In this document: positions 35,494-44,780 of the stretch, in pieces | Layout of the letters: every line of letters begins with the position of its first letter | Numbering within the stretch: the stretch's first letter is position 1 | From: Pseudomonas syringae pv. cilantro | GTDB lineage: Bacteria > Pseudomonadota > Gammaproteobacteria > Pseudomonadales > Pseudomonadaceae | DNA length: 47,684 nucleotides | Assembly (NCBI RefSeq): GCF_001293775.1 | Contig: NZ_LGLN01000065.1 | Location: forward strand, 225,262-272,945 | Direction: 5' to 3' | The notes under the pieces: model-generated | Told to the model about the DNA's origin: nothing | Seen by the model: only the letters and a program-made list of their open reading frames with translations | Database searches by the model: none | Made by a program: the position numbers and the translations under genes

Positions 35494-36348
35494 CTAAACC
35501 CGAAAATGCCTCTGCATCGCCTGCGCCAGCAGACTCACCGCCTCATCGGTCTGTGACGCAGGCGCTCGCAAAAAGACGATCTCGTGCTCGGCTATTTCAG
35601 GCAGGTCATTGAGGACCTGCATGGCGTCTGTCACTCCGCTTCGATCAATGAGACTGATCGCCAGCCCCGCTTCCACGCAGGCTTTGACGGCCTGACTGGA
35701 CGGGCTCTCCAGTACAACGCGGGTTTTGCGGCCATCCTGTCTGAATGTCTCCACCATCGCTTTACGATAGGGACATTGCGCGGCATGCATGGCAAGCGGC
35801 AGTGGGTCTGTCGACGCCAGCAGGGTGTTGGCGGGTCCTACCCAGACGGGCTTGGTGGAGACCAGAAACACTGTTTCAGCCGTCAGTTGCCCTTTGGGCT
35901 GCGCGATGACCGCTGCCTGCAGCTCGCCGCGCAGTACCTGCTCGCGCAGGGAGAAACTGGGCGCGGTTTTCAATTCCAGCACGACATTGGGCCAGGCCGC
36001 CGCGAACACCGGCAGGATGTCGCGGATGACATGCACCGCGTATTCGTCCGGAACGCCTAGCGTGATGCGCCCCGCCAGGTGGGTGCCATGCAGGTCGGCC
36101 AGCACCCGGTCATGGGTGGACAGCAACTCGGACGTGGACAAAAGCAGTCGCTTGCCCAGCACCGTCAAGGAGACGGCCTGATTATCGCGATTGAGCAGAC
36201 GCCCGCCTGCCACGGCCTCAAGCCGCTGGATATGCACGCTCACCGCCGCCGCGCTTTTGTGCAACTGCTCGGCCGCTGCGGAAAACTTGCCGATTCGCGC
36301 CACTGCATGGAAGGTGCGCACCAGTTCGATGTCGAGTATCGCCGTCAT
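35494..36348 (-). CDS. LysR-family transcriptional regulator
   Basis: This 284-residue protein has an N-terminal winged helix-turn-helix (ELVRTFHAVARIGKFSAAAE, LHKSAAAVSVHIQRLEAVAG) and a LysR substrate-binding domain (GRITLGVPDEYAVHVIRDIL onwards). It is divergent from the EamA-type exporter gene with about 70 bp between, the usual layout for a regulator and its target. Nothing links it to the biosynthetic island, to which it is convergent. The ligand is unknown. Confidence 0.9.
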   Translation of the reverse strand: MTAILDIELVRTFHAVARIGKFSAAAEQLHKSAAAVSVHIQRLEAVAGGRLLNRDNQAVSLTVLGKRLLLSTSELLSTHDRVLADLHGTHLAGRITLGVPDEYAVHVIRDILPVFAAAWPNVVLELKTAPSFSLREQVLRGELQAAVIAQPKGQLTAETVFLVSTKPVWVGPANTLLASTDPLPLAMHAAQCPYRKAMVETFRQDGRKTRVVLESPSSQAVKACVEAGLAISLIDRSGVTDAMQVLNDLPEIAEHEIVFLRAPASQTDEAVSLLAQAMQRHFRV

Positions 36349-36422
36349 ACTTCAGCATTCCTGAATAACTGATGCAGATAATTTTGATTTATTAGATTAC
36401 GCCGACCACTTAGCGTGTGTCG

Positions 36423-37352
36423 ATGAATCATTACCTGTCGATACCCCCGAACTCATCGCGGCCTGCCTGGCACCAGGCCATTCCTCTGCCCTTACTCGAA
36501 GCGGCATTGCTGCTGACCTGGAGTTCCGGCTTCGTCGGCGCACGTTTCTCTCTGGACTATGCGCCGCCGTTGCTAGTGGTGTTCTGGCGCTGTGTGGTGG
36601 TCACCTTGATTCTGCTGCCCTTCGTGGCACGACAACTGATAACAATCGCACCTGTCCTGCTGCTCAAAAACGCCGGCATTGGTCTGCTGGCAATGACCGG
36701 CTACGTGGCAGGCGTCACGCAAGGCATCGCGCTGGGCGTACCGGCAGGGCTCGCGGCACTGTTGGCCGATCTGCTGCCGCTGGGCATGGCGCTGCTGGCT
36801 GCGTTATTTCTCGGGCAGCGACTGAGCTGGAAAATCTGGGCGGGGCTGCTGGTAGGTCTGGTCGGCGTGGTGCTGGTCACTCACAGCGCACTGGCCTGGG
36901 GTGATGCGCCTTTATGGGCCTATGGCCTGCCCTTGCTGGGGATGTTCTCACTGGCAATTGCGACGTTGTGGCAAAAACGCTCCAGCGCATCGCCACCGAT
37001 GGCCCTGCTCCCCAATCTGTGGCTGCAATGCTGTGTCTCAAGCTTCGCATTCGCCATTATTCAGGGGACACAGGGCAGTCTGGCGCCCATTCCCAGTAGT
37101 GGCTTTGCCCTGAGCGTGTTGTGGACGGTGGGGTTGGCGACGCTGGGGGGTTACGGGCTGTACTGGACATGCCTGCGGCGTGCGACGGCCACCCGGGTCG
37201 CCAGCGTTCTGTACCTCAGCCCTCCCGTGACCATGCTCTGGGCCTGGGCGATGTTCGACGAACCGCTGTCGTGGCAAATCGCGTTTGGCATGGCGGTGTC
37301 TGGCCTGGGGGTGTGGATGGTTGTGCGGGCAGAGGCTCGGAATCACGTATAA
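36423..37352 (+). CDS. EamA/DMT-family transporter
   Basis: This 309-residue membrane protein has ten predicted helices and the duplicated EamA domain. Landmarks are LLLTWSSGFVGARFSLDYAPP at the first helix, GIALGVPAGLAALLADLLPLG in the first half and TATRVASVLYLSPPVTMLW in the second. Family members export amino acids or metabolites. I use the ATG at 36423; a GTG two codons upstream (36417) is equally possible, and neither has a clear Shine-Dalgarno sequence. The divergent LysR gene is the probable regulator. Confidence 0.88.
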   Translation: MNHYLSIPPNSSRPAWHQAIPLPLLEAALLLTWSSGFVGARFSLDYAPPLLVVFWRCVVVTLILLPFVARQLITIAPVLLLKNAGIGLLAMTGYVAGVTQGIALGVPAGLAALLADLLPLGMALLAALFLGQRLSWKIWAGLLVGLVGVVLVTHSALAWGDAPLWAYGLPLLGMFSLAIATLWQKRSSASPPMALLPNLWLQCCVSSFAFAIIQGTQGSLAPIPSSGFALSVLWTVGLATLGGYGLYWTCLRRATATRVASVLYLSPPVTMLWAWAMFDEPLSWQIAFGMAVSGLGVWMVVRAEARNHV

Positions 37353-38281
37353 GTCGTTCGACAAATGCCAACAGGCTCATTCGTCCAGGCTCCGGAAGAT
37401 GGCCTGCCAACCGTCTCGCAATCTGGATAACCCGTGATGACGGGCCGTTAACACGCTTCTGCGCCCGTAAGATTACGTTTCTGCACGCTACAAACCTGCT
37501 GACTAAGCCTGACTGGAGAAGGCACAGCAGCGCGAGCTGATTTCGCTCGGCTTTCCCAAGAAAGCTACTCTAACAGCCGTCGTATGATTCGTTAGTAACT
37601 GCACAGCCTAGTCTTGATCCACGGTCAGCTGGTGCCAACCGAAAATCTGAAATTAGCGCCCTATTACTTGTGATCTCCAGTCGGAATTTAATTTGACCGA
37701 ACCGTCAGAAAACCCTTACTACTTTGCATCTTCAGATCATAGCCGGCGGCCGACGCCGCACACTATTAGTACGATCATACCAAGTTAATAAAAACACAAT
37801 TTCGCACTAATGCTTGCCAAGAGGCTACCGATCAGTCAATTATCATGACATCATTTATTAGCACTCTTTAGCGCCTGGCTAAACTAAGCAGGTGAAAAAC
37901 GGTGAGTTGTAAACTTTTTTCCTGACGTCAAAGAGAGACTAAAAAACGTCTATGCAGTGCCACGCACCGATTAGATTTTTCCTGAAGCCTGGACAGATTG
38001 CGGCCGCGTCCCGAAGTGCTGACCCGATGTTGATTTTGAATGCGTTGATGCCGGTCGGCGTTGCTGTAGGAGACGAATCAGGCCTCGCGAAGCACAGGGT
38101 GCACTGTCATGGTGACCCTGCTGAACGCCGGTCCTCTCCCTGTCATCTGCCGCGGAAGCCTATAAGCCTTCAGTCACGGCAGCGACGTTTTAGGGGGAAA
38201 ACGAATGGTGAGCCATCGCACAAGGTCCGACGCGCTTAGTGAAAAAAAATTCATCTAAAACCTTTAACCCTGCATTGAGTG
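37353..38281. other. Gene-poor region of about 0.9 kb before the hrp box
   Basis: This stretch is AT-richer than its surroundings, especially 37560-37930, and holds no coding region I can support. A 95-codon frame at 37952-38239 has no good ribosome site and no recognisable domain, and I consider it spurious. A small hairpin CCCGT-GATG-ACGGG lies near 37428-37442. The region could be decayed DNA or hide a small RNA, but I see no specific evidence for either. Confidence 0.5.
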
Positions 38282-38310
38282 GGAACCCGATACTTTAAAA
38301 GTACCACTCA
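38282..38310 (+). promoter_or_regulatory. hrp box (HrpL-dependent promoter)
   Basis: GGAACC (38282-38287) is followed after exactly 16 bp by CCACTCA (38304-38310). This matches the published P. syringae hrp-box consensus GGAACC-N15/16-CCACNNA at every fixed position. It lies 55 bp before the TTG start of the small lipoprotein gene. Transcription would start a few bases after 38310, so the gene should be induced with the type III secretion system. Confidence 0.85.
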
Positions 38311-38364
38311 TCAACGTTCGCCAGCACGGATGGCATAAATTCAGTTATAGAAGAGACTTACATT

Positions 38365-38634
38365 TTGAAAAACCGCTTAGACATTACTGCCGCACTCTTG
38401 TCAATACTTGCTTTAGCCGGATGTGAAAAAACCTCAGAAGACCACGCTCGTGAGGCAACTCAACACGAAGCCGAAGCGCGTGCGCATTCGGAGAAAGGAA
38501 ACAATGACCAAGCTAGTCAGTCCAGTTTGAAAGCTAAAGCAGCGTACTCAAGAGCAAAAGAAGCCGCTGCCACTGAAGACCGTCACCTTCCACCTGATTC
38601 AGATGTGCCTAAGTGGATCAAGGCAACGGAATAA
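38365..38634 (+). CDS. Small HrpL-regulated lipoprotein of unknown function
   Basis: This 89-residue protein has a lipoprotein signal peptide (LLSILALAGC, lipidated Cys20, with Glu at +2, which favours the outer membrane). The mature part of about 70 residues is highly charged and Ala/Glu/Lys-rich, predicted helical (EATQHEAEARAHSEKG, SSLKAKAAYSRAKEAA). The start is TTG at 38365 with GAAGAG upstream. A perfect hrp box precedes it, which suggests expression during plant infection. I do not recognise a family. It could be an envelope protein acting around the type III apparatus, but this is inference. A strong hairpin terminator follows. Confidence 0.75.
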   Translation: MKNRLDITAALLSILALAGCEKTSEDHAREATQHEAEARAHSEKGNNDQASQSSLKAKAAYSRAKEAAATEDRHLPPDSDVPKWIKATE

Positions 38635-38658
38635 TCTTTGCTACAGAAACACAACCCC

Positions 38659-38697
38659 AAAATGGTGTGCATCGCCTGCGATGTGGCACACCATTTT
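38659..38697. terminator. Bidirectional terminator between the lipoprotein and chemoreceptor genes
   Basis: AAAATGGTGTGC (38659-38670) pairs perfectly with GCACACCATTTT (38686-38697). An inner ATCGC/GCGAT stem lies in the loop. A residues on one side and T residues on the other let it work in both directions, for the plus-strand lipoprotein and the minus-strand chemoreceptor gene. Confidence 0.85.
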
Positions 38698-38752
38698 CCA
38701 TGCGTTTTGGAGTGACGCCACACAACGAACAGCGCACCTCCCCTAACGCCTC

Positions 38753-40681
38753 TTAAATCCTGAAACGCGCCACCATGCTCTGCAGATTGCTGCCCAGACG
38801 AGCCAGTTCTACCGTCGACGCTGCGCTCTGCTCGGTTGCCGAGGCAGACTGGTCAGCAATGTCGCGAACGCTGAGCACGCTACGGTTGATTTCGTCGGTC
38901 ACCGCACTCTGCTGCTCGGCGGCGGCAGAGATCTGCTGGCTCATCTGCTCGATCGTACCGATCGACTGATTGATTTCCACCAGCGCCTGTTCCGCCTGGC
39001 GAGCCAGTATCACGGTGCCTTCGGTGCGTTGCAGGCTGGCGTCCATCAGGCCCGAAGCGGCACCCGTGCCCTGTTGTAAGGTCAGGATCAGTGCTTCGAT
39101 TTCAGTGGTGGAGTTCTGGGTGCGCTGGGCCAGCGAGCGCACCTCGTCGGCCACTACGGCAAACCCGCGACCCTGCTCACCCGCACGCGCGGCCTCGATG
39201 GCAGCATTGAGGGCAAGCAGGTTAGTCTGTTCGGCGACCGCTTTGATCACGTCGATCACGCTGCCAATCTTGCCGCTGTCTTCGGTCAGGCGTTGCATGG
39301 CCTCACCCAGTTGTTTCACTTCACCGGCCAGTTGGCCGATTTCCCGCGTGGCGTGCTGCACCACGCTGCTGCCGTGGGCGGCGCGTTCGCTGGCCTGCTT
39401 GGCGGCCCGTGAGGCATCTTCGGTGTTGCGCGCCACTTCCTGCACCGTGGACGACATCTGGTTCATGGCCGTCGCGACTTGATCCACTTCATTTTTTTGC
39501 AGGGTGACACCGGCGCTGGTCTGTTCGCTGACGGCAGACAACTCCTCGGCGGCGGTGGCGATTTGCGTCACACCGTTGCCGATGCCGCCGATCAGGCCAC
39601 GCAGGGAAACGGTCATGTGCTGCATGGTGTTCTGCAACAGACCGAGTTCGTCCTGACGGGTCGTGTGAGTGTCCTGGGTCAGATCACCATCGGCGATCCG
39701 CCGCGCCGCAATGACCGTTTCGTTCAGGGGCACGGTGATCTGACGGGTAATCAGGAACGCCGCGAAGATGCCGATCAGCAATACGACCACCGCGACACTC
39801 AGCAGCTGCATGACAGCGGTGTTCTGTTCTTTTTTGGCACTGATGACCTGCTGGGCTGCCAGATCGTCGGCACGGGCTGCGGTCGCGATGGATTGCTGTT
39901 GCAGACTGTTACGAACCTGATCGGCTTGCTGCAGCATATCCGAGATCGAGGTCATCAATATTTTGTACTGCTTGAGCGCGCTCAGCGCGGCATCCACTGC
40001 GGCATTGGCCTGGCTGGGCAGCTCACTGCGAGCGGCAGCGACCTGGGCGATCAGTGCGTCCGCCGCGTTATACGTGGCCTGACGGTTATCGGCAGACGGG
40101 ATACTCAAGTAGCGTCGAAACACCAGGCGAAAATTGGTCATGCCGTTACGCAGGTCGCCAGCGATCTTGACTTGCTTGATCCCGGTTTCGTCCGGCGCGC
40201 GCAGGGTGTCGTCAATAGTCTTGTTCAACAGGTTCTCGAAGGTCCCGCTGACATCATCGGAGACCTTGATGATTGGCTTCAGCGCGTCATCGACCTTCTG
40301 ATTGATGGCGACCAACTGTTCGAAGGTCTGCTTCAGGCCCCCTACCTGCTCCTTGATGGCACGCAGTTTTTCCAGGTTGCTCGATACCACGAACAGCCCC
40401 AGGCCCTCATCGACGCTGCGGTTCAGCGTGTCCAGTGCGTTCGCGTAAGTCTGCACGCCAGCCGGGCTTGGGCCTGTCGCGTAGGCTTGGGCAGCGATAC
40501 GGGCACTCAGCACATCAGCCTTGATTTCGGCAACCTTGCTGCTTTTGCCCATGCGCTCGATTAGCAGGTTAGTGCTGGAATAGCCGATGGCTGCGACCGT
40601 CAGTACACCCAGCAAAATAGCGGCAAAGCCCAGCCCTAGCTTTTTGCTGACCTTCAAGTTATCCAACCATTTTGCGCTCAT
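38753..40681 (-). CDS. Methyl-accepting chemotaxis protein, long periplasmic helical domain
   Basis: This 642-residue receptor has TM1 at about 17-34, a roughly 250-residue all-helical periplasmic domain and TM2 at about 290-312. A HAMP domain follows ([20 protein letters not shown]), then the cytoplasmic signalling domain with the conserved tip [20 protein letters not shown]. The size of the ligand domain suggests the helical bimodular (HBM) type known from McpS, which senses organic acids, but this is inferred from length. The C-terminus lacks a CheB/CheR pentapeptide. A FliA-type promoter lies just upstream. Confidence 0.93.
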   Translation of the reverse strand: MSAKWLDNLKVSKKLGLGFAAILLGVLTVAAIGYSSTNLLIERMGKSSKVAEIKADVLSARIAAQAYATGPSPAGVQTYANALDTLNRSVDEGLGLFVVSSNLEKLRAIKEQVGGLKQTFEQLVAINQKVDDALKPIIKVSDDVSGTFENLLNKTIDDTLRAPDETGIKQVKIAGDLRNGMTNFRLVFRRYLSIPSADNRQATYNAADALIAQVAAARSELPSQANAAVDAALSALKQYKILMTSISDMLQQADQVRNSLQQQSIATAARADDLAAQQVISAKKEQNTAVMQLLSVAVVVLLIGIFAAFLITRQITVPLNETVIAARRIADGDLTQDTHTTRQDELGLLQNTMQHMTVSLRGLIGGIGNGVTQIATAAEELSAVSEQTSAGVTLQKNEVDQVATAMNQMSSTVQEVARNTEDASRAAKQASERAAHGSSVVQHATREIGQLAGEVKQLGEAMQRLTEDSGKIGSVIDVIKAVAEQTNLLALNAAIEAARAGEQGRGFAVVADEVRSLAQRTQNSTTEIEALILTLQQGTGAASGLMDASLQRTEGTVILARQAEQALVEINQSIGTIEQMSQQISAAAEQQSAVTDEINRSVLSVRDIADQSASATEQSAASTVELARLGSNLQSMVARFRI

Positions 40682-40715
40682 GACGTGTGTGCCTCTGATT
40701 TTTCGGAATGCCCGT

Positions 40716-40742
40716 AAATCGGCGCTGAGGGGGTTAACTTGA
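40716..40742 (-). promoter_or_regulatory. FliA (sigma-28) promoter of the chemoreceptor gene
   Basis: On the minus strand TCAAGTTA (40735-40742) and GCCGATTT (40716-40723) are separated by 11 bp, close to the flagellar sigma consensus (TAAAGTTT or TCAAGTTT-N11-GCCGATAA). The predicted start is about 28 nt before the ATG. Confidence 0.7.
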
Positions 40743-40954
40743 TAGTTATATTCAGTTGAATGGCCGGGGAACTAATGTGGCGCGCTGTCAGAACCCCGTA
40801 TTCAGGGGCGATGGCGGCATCATTAAGATTTATTTAACCGATCTGAAACATTGTGTTTCAGATGACCGGTGGTGTGCCGCTCGCTAAGATGAAGCTCGAA
40901 ACACCGGTCGGCAGACTGCACATCCGGATTCTGAATCAGGCGAGCGCAACTTCG

Positions 40955-41473
40955 ATGACCCTCACGTTCCGGCGACTTACCCCAAACGATGCAACCGCTT
41001 ATCGCGCGCTGATGCTTGAAGCCTACGCGATTCATCCTGACGCCTTCACTTCAGAAGTGACGGAGCGTGAGGCGCTGCCTGTCGCATGGTGGGAGAAAAG
41101 GCTCGACAGCAGCCCGACAGCCAGCGACGTCGTGTTTGCCGCAGTCGAAGATGGTCAACTGCGGGGGGTGGCCGGATTGTCGTTTGAAACCCGCAAAAAG
41201 GTCAGTCACAAAGCCACCGTGTTCGGTATGTACGTGCCACGGACGCACAGGAACAAAGGCATCGGATCTGGGTTGATGAACAGCGTGCTGGCGCATGCCA
41301 TATCCCGCCCCCGGCTGCTGATCGTCCAGCTCACTGTGACCGAGGGTAATACCGAGGCACAGGCGTTGTACGAGCGAATGGGATTTGTCGCGTTTGGCAT
41401 CGAACCCTTTGCAGTGGCTTTAGGTAATCGATTCGTGTCGAAGGTGTATATGTGGAAAGGTCTACGGGAATGA
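40955..41473 (+). CDS. GNAT-family N-acetyltransferase
   Basis: This 172-residue protein has the acetyl-CoA-binding motif A RTHRNKGIGSGLMNSVLAH and the C-terminal NTEAQALYERMGFVAFG typical of RimI-like GNATs. I start at the ATG at 40955 (MTLTFRRLTPNDATAY), which begins the recognisable domain. In-frame ATGs at 40889 and 40853 are possible, but their residues do not resemble the family. Only a weak GCGAG lies before 40955. The substrate is unknown; it sits alone between two chemoreceptor genes. Confidence 0.82.
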   Translation: MTLTFRRLTPNDATAYRALMLEAYAIHPDAFTSEVTEREALPVAWWEKRLDSSPTASDVVFAAVEDGQLRGVAGLSFETRKKVSHKATVFGMYVPRTHRNKGIGSGLMNSVLAHAISRPRLLIVQLTVTEGNTEAQALYERMGFVAFGIEPFAVALGNRFVSKVYMWKGLRE

Positions 41474-41713
41474 ATGGCCAGCCTGGCCGGTGTCCATAAT
41501 GCCTGTGCTGAAGGTCTCAACAATCTCCGCACCTCTGCGGCAACAAGTCACCGTCGTGCAGGCTACAAAATGCTGCAATAACGCCTCTCTATCCAACGGT
41601 GTGTAAATATCTATTTGGCAGGCTCGCCGCTCAAGCATACTGTCTGGCCTTGCGCTATTAGTCTGACGCCATGTTCCTGGCGCCCCTTGCTTATTCCTTC
41701 ACGAGCCTATCTC

Positions 41714-43354
41714 ATGAAAAAACCGGTTTCTCTGGCAACTCGTATTGGCTTGGGATTTGCTGCCGTGGTGTCGCTACTCATTTTGATCACTGCCGTAGGT
41801 ATTCAGCGCGTGGGTTTTATTGACAGCACGCTGGAGGACGTTGGAAAAAATGCCGCGAAGGTGCAGCGCTACGCGATCAACTTTCGCGGCAGCGTGCACA
41901 ATCGGGCGATTGCCTTGCGTGATGCGGTGCTGGTCAACAATGATCAGGATCTGGCTGTCCACTTGGCAGAAATGACGCGGCTTGAAAAAGACTACGTCGA
42001 CTCGGCCGTGCCAATGGACCAGCTGTTCACCAAGCCCGGCGTGACGGGCGAAGAGCGTCAGTTGTTGCGCAGCATCAAGGAAATCGAGCAACAGACGCTG
42101 GCGTCCACCAAAAGCGTGATTGCTCTGCGTCGCGCGGGTGACATTGACGGCGCTCAGGCGTTGTTACTGCGTCAGGTGTCCGGTGATTACAGCGAGTGGC
42201 TGAAACGGGTCAACGCGCTCATTGACCATGAAGAAGCTGCGATCAGGGCGCAGCTCGATGATGTGCAGACAACCGCCAGCCAGTTCCGTGGCCTGATGCT
42301 GCTGGCCACTGCATTTGCCGTGCTGCTGAGTATCGTGTTGTCGGTGTTCATCATCCGCTTTGTCAAAAAAACGCTGGGGGCAGAACCGTTCGACGTTGCA
42401 CAGGCCATCAGGCGTCTGGCCGATGGTGATCTGCAGCAGAGTATCTCAACGCAGCACCCTGACAGTGTGATGGGAGTGCTGAAAACCGCGCTGGGTCGTC
42501 TTTCCGAGACGATCACCCAGGTGCGAATGGCAGCGCTGGAAGTCAGCCAGTCATCGACCGTGCTGTCAGCGGCGTCCTCGACCAACAATGCGCAGGTCAT
42601 GGTGCAGACCCGCGAAGCAGAACAGGTCGCGACCGCCATCAGTCAAATGGCCGCCACGGTCAATGAAGTCTCCGGCTACGCGGCCCAGGCAGCAGATGCG
42701 GCGCGTCTGGCCGACACCGAGGTGGAAACCGGCAACAGTCTGGTGGAAGGCACGACCGCCGCCATCGAACAACTGGCTGCGACGCTGGTCGAGACGACCA
42801 ATACCGTGGAACAGGTGTCCAGGCATGGCGAGCAGATCGAGACGGTCATCGAAGTGATCAACTCGATTGCTTCGCAGACCAACCTGCTCGCCCTCAACGC
42901 CGCCATCGAAGCTGCGCGCGCGGGAGAGCATGGCCGGGGCTTTGCCGTGGTGGCTGATGAAGTGCGCTCCCTGGCAACCCGCACCCAGCAGTCGACGCAG
43001 GAAATTCAGGCGATGATCAGTACGCTGCAGGGTGGCACGGAGACCGCTGCGCAGAACATGCGTGACAGTTGCGAACTGGTCAACAAGGCCGTGGCGCAGA
43101 CGCGTAATGCGCAGAGCGCTCTGTCGAAAATCAGCAAGGAGGTCGGCGCGATCAACCACATGAATGCGCAGATCGCCAGCGCCTCAATCCAGCAAAGCTC
43201 GGTGGCCGAAGAGGTGGCGATGAATATCAACAGTATTCATGACTCGACACTCAAATCGGCCAGTGGCTCTCAGCAAGTAGCAACGGCCAGCGAAGACCTG
43301 GCGCAGCTTGCGGACCGCCTGACGCAGAAAGTGGCGTTCTTCAAAGCGGGCTGA
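41714..43354 (+). CDS. Methyl-accepting chemotaxis protein with 4HB-type sensor
   Basis: This 546-residue receptor has TM1 at about 11-30, a four-helix-bundle-sized periplasmic domain (31-192), TM2 at 193-215 and a HAMP domain (about 216-275). The signalling domain contains [20 protein letters not shown] and [20 protein letters not shown] choose the ATG at 41714 ([15 protein letters not shown]) since the upstream in-frame residues are not receptor-like. Its ligand is unknown. The stop is 13 bp from the end of the convergent MFS gene. Confidence 0.92.
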   Translation: MKKPVSLATRIGLGFAAVVSLLILITAVGIQRVGFIDSTLEDVGKNAAKVQRYAINFRGSVHNRAIALRDAVLVNNDQDLAVHLAEMTRLEKDYVDSAVPMDQLFTKPGVTGEERQLLRSIKEIEQQTLASTKSVIALRRAGDIDGAQALLLRQVSGDYSEWLKRVNALIDHEEAAIRAQLDDVQTTASQFRGLMLLATAFAVLLSIVLSVFIIRFVKKTLGAEPFDVAQAIRRLADGDLQQSISTQHPDSVMGVLKTALGRLSETITQVRMAALEVSQSSTVLSAASSTNNAQVMVQTREAEQVATAISQMAATVNEVSGYAAQAADAARLADTEVETGNSLVEGTTAAIEQLAATLVETTNTVEQVSRHGEQIETVIEVINSIASQTNLLALNAAIEAARAGEHGRGFAVVADEVRSLATRTQQSTQEIQAMISTLQGGTETAAQNMRDSCELVNKAVAQTRNAQSALSKISKEVGAINHMNAQIASASIQQSSVAEEVAMNINSIHDSTLKSASGSQQVATASEDLAQLADRLTQKVAFFKAG

Positions 43355-43367
43355 TGGCTGGACTCTC

Positions 43368-44567
43368 TCAACCTGCGCAGGTGACCCGCTTTGACCTGCG
43401 CAGTGCCATGCCCACCGTCGCCACAGACAACGCGGCACACACCGCGCCGGTCACTATCGCTGCGCTGAAGCCTGCACCTTCGGACACCAGCCCACCGATG
43501 AAGGCACCGCCGCCAATCGACAGGTTCACCACACAGACCAGCAGCGCCTGAACCCCCTCCACACGTCCGCTCGAGGCGTCGAAACACCATATTTGCGTGG
43601 TGATCGGAATCATCCCGAAGGCAAAACCCCAAACCAGAATGACGGGCCAGAGCAGCCAGGGAATAGCGACGAACAGCAGCAATGCAGTCAATGACCCCAG
43701 CATCAGCAAGGTCATGATCAAAACCGAGGACGGCGCATTTCTGGCCGCCAGCGCACCGCCTGCCAGATTGCCCGCAACCGCTGCGAGGCCGAAGGCAAAC
43801 AGCAACAATCCCAACGCCTGACCTTTTATGTTTGCGGCGTCCTGCACGAAGGGGGCTAGGTAGGTGTAGGCCGCGAAGTGTCCGACATAGATCAGTAATG
43901 CGGCAGCGAACATGCGGCGGATCTTTTGCTCGCCTGCCAGCGAAAGCATCTGGTTTAGACCGGCAGAGCGCTCGCCCGGCAGCGCAGGCAGCAGCGTTGT
44001 GATCAGCATGCCCACCACCACCGTCACGACTGCCGCTGTTTCGAACGCGGCGCGCCAGCCAAAAGCCTCGCCGATAAAGGTGCCGGCAGGAATGCCGGCA
44101 ACCGTGCCAATCGAGACGCCCGCGAGGACATAAGCCGTTGCCTTCACGCCCTCCCTGCCCGGCCTCAATCGAGGCCCGAGCGAGCCGGCAATCGTCCAGA
44201 ACCCTCCTAACGCGAAGCCGAGCAGCACCCTGCCAGCCAGGGTTAGCCAGAACTGTTCCGATAACACCACGATCAGGTTGGAGGCCAGCAATATCGACAA
44301 CAGGCCCAGCAGCAGGCGTTTGCGGTCGACATGGCTGAACAGGGCGATACAGGCAGGCGCAGAAATCGCTGCGAGAAGCCCGGGAACAGCCATCATCAGG
44401 CCAGCGTGGCTGACCGTCGTTTCAAGATCGCGAGCGATATCGGGCAGCAGCCCTACGGGAAGAAATTCAGTGGTGACGGTGGCAAATGATCCGAGCGATA
44501 CGCTGCCGACGGCCCACCATGAAGCGGGCCGGGTTTCGAGATTTGCAGCAGTTTCAAAGCGACTCAC
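43368..44567 (-). CDS. MFS efflux transporter (DHA1/AraJ-like)
   Basis: This 399-residue protein has 12 hydrophobic segments. Near the first helix is SLGSFATVTTEFLPVGLLPDI, typical of the AraJ/YdhP/sugar-efflux branch. Later come GRVLLGFALGGFWTIAGSLG (motif C-like) and GFAFGMIPITTQIW. Such proteins export arabinose-like sugars, drugs or purine analogues. No regulator lies beside it. The substrate is not inferable. Confidence 0.88.
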   Translation of the reverse strand: MSRFETAANLETRPASWWAVGSVSLGSFATVTTEFLPVGLLPDIARDLETTVSHAGLMMAVPGLLAAISAPACIALFSHVDRKRLLLGLLSILLASNLIVVLSEQFWLTLAGRVLLGFALGGFWTIAGSLGPRLRPGREGVKATAYVLAGVSIGTVAGIPAGTFIGEAFGWRAAFETAAVVTVVVGMLITTLLPALPGERSAGLNQMLSLAGEQKIRRMFAAALLIYVGHFAAYTYLAPFVQDAANIKGQALGLLLFAFGLAAVAGNLAGGALAARNAPSSVLIMTLLMLGSLTALLLFVAIPWLLWPVILVWGFAFGMIPITTQIWCFDASSGRVEGVQALLVCVVNLSIGGGAFIGGLVSEGAGFSAAIVTGAVCAALSVATVGMALRRSKRVTCAG

Positions 44568-44691
44568 AGCAGTTCCAGAATTCAGGTTCTTCGGTAACAG
44601 GCCGGTTTGGCCAGTGCATGGATGCGAACAACCCTAACGTGTAAGCGGGTAATGAATCCACCCTGTATAGCGTGCGGAATGCAGCTCGCGA

Positions 44692-44760
44692 CGCTCTGCG
44701 TCGTAAAAGAGGACGCAGAGCGCACGGACCGGCATGCGACGCAGAGCGTCGCACGATAGT
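44692..44760. repeat. Composite palindromic repeat (GACGCAGAGCG family)
   Basis: CGCTCTGCGTC (44692-44702) pairs with GACGCAGAGCG (44712-44722). A second hairpin GCGACGC-AGA-GCGTCGC (44737-44753) follows, then ACGATAG. The word CGCAGAGCGTCGCACGATAG is shared with 25848-25881 and partly with 18491-18509. It fills much of the 213-bp gap between two minus-strand genes. Confidence 0.75.
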
Positions 44761-44780
44761 CGAGAACAACGTGAGCCCGG

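Noticed and set aside
37952..38239. 95-codon hypothetical protein upstream of the hrp box
   Set aside because: There is no good ribosome site, no domain and an irregular composition; it is more likely a chance frame in gene-poor DNA.
41594..41680. FliA-type promoter for the second chemoreceptor gene
   Set aside because: TAAATATC and TCAAGCAT words occur, but neither has a proper GCCGATAA-like partner at 11 bp spacing.
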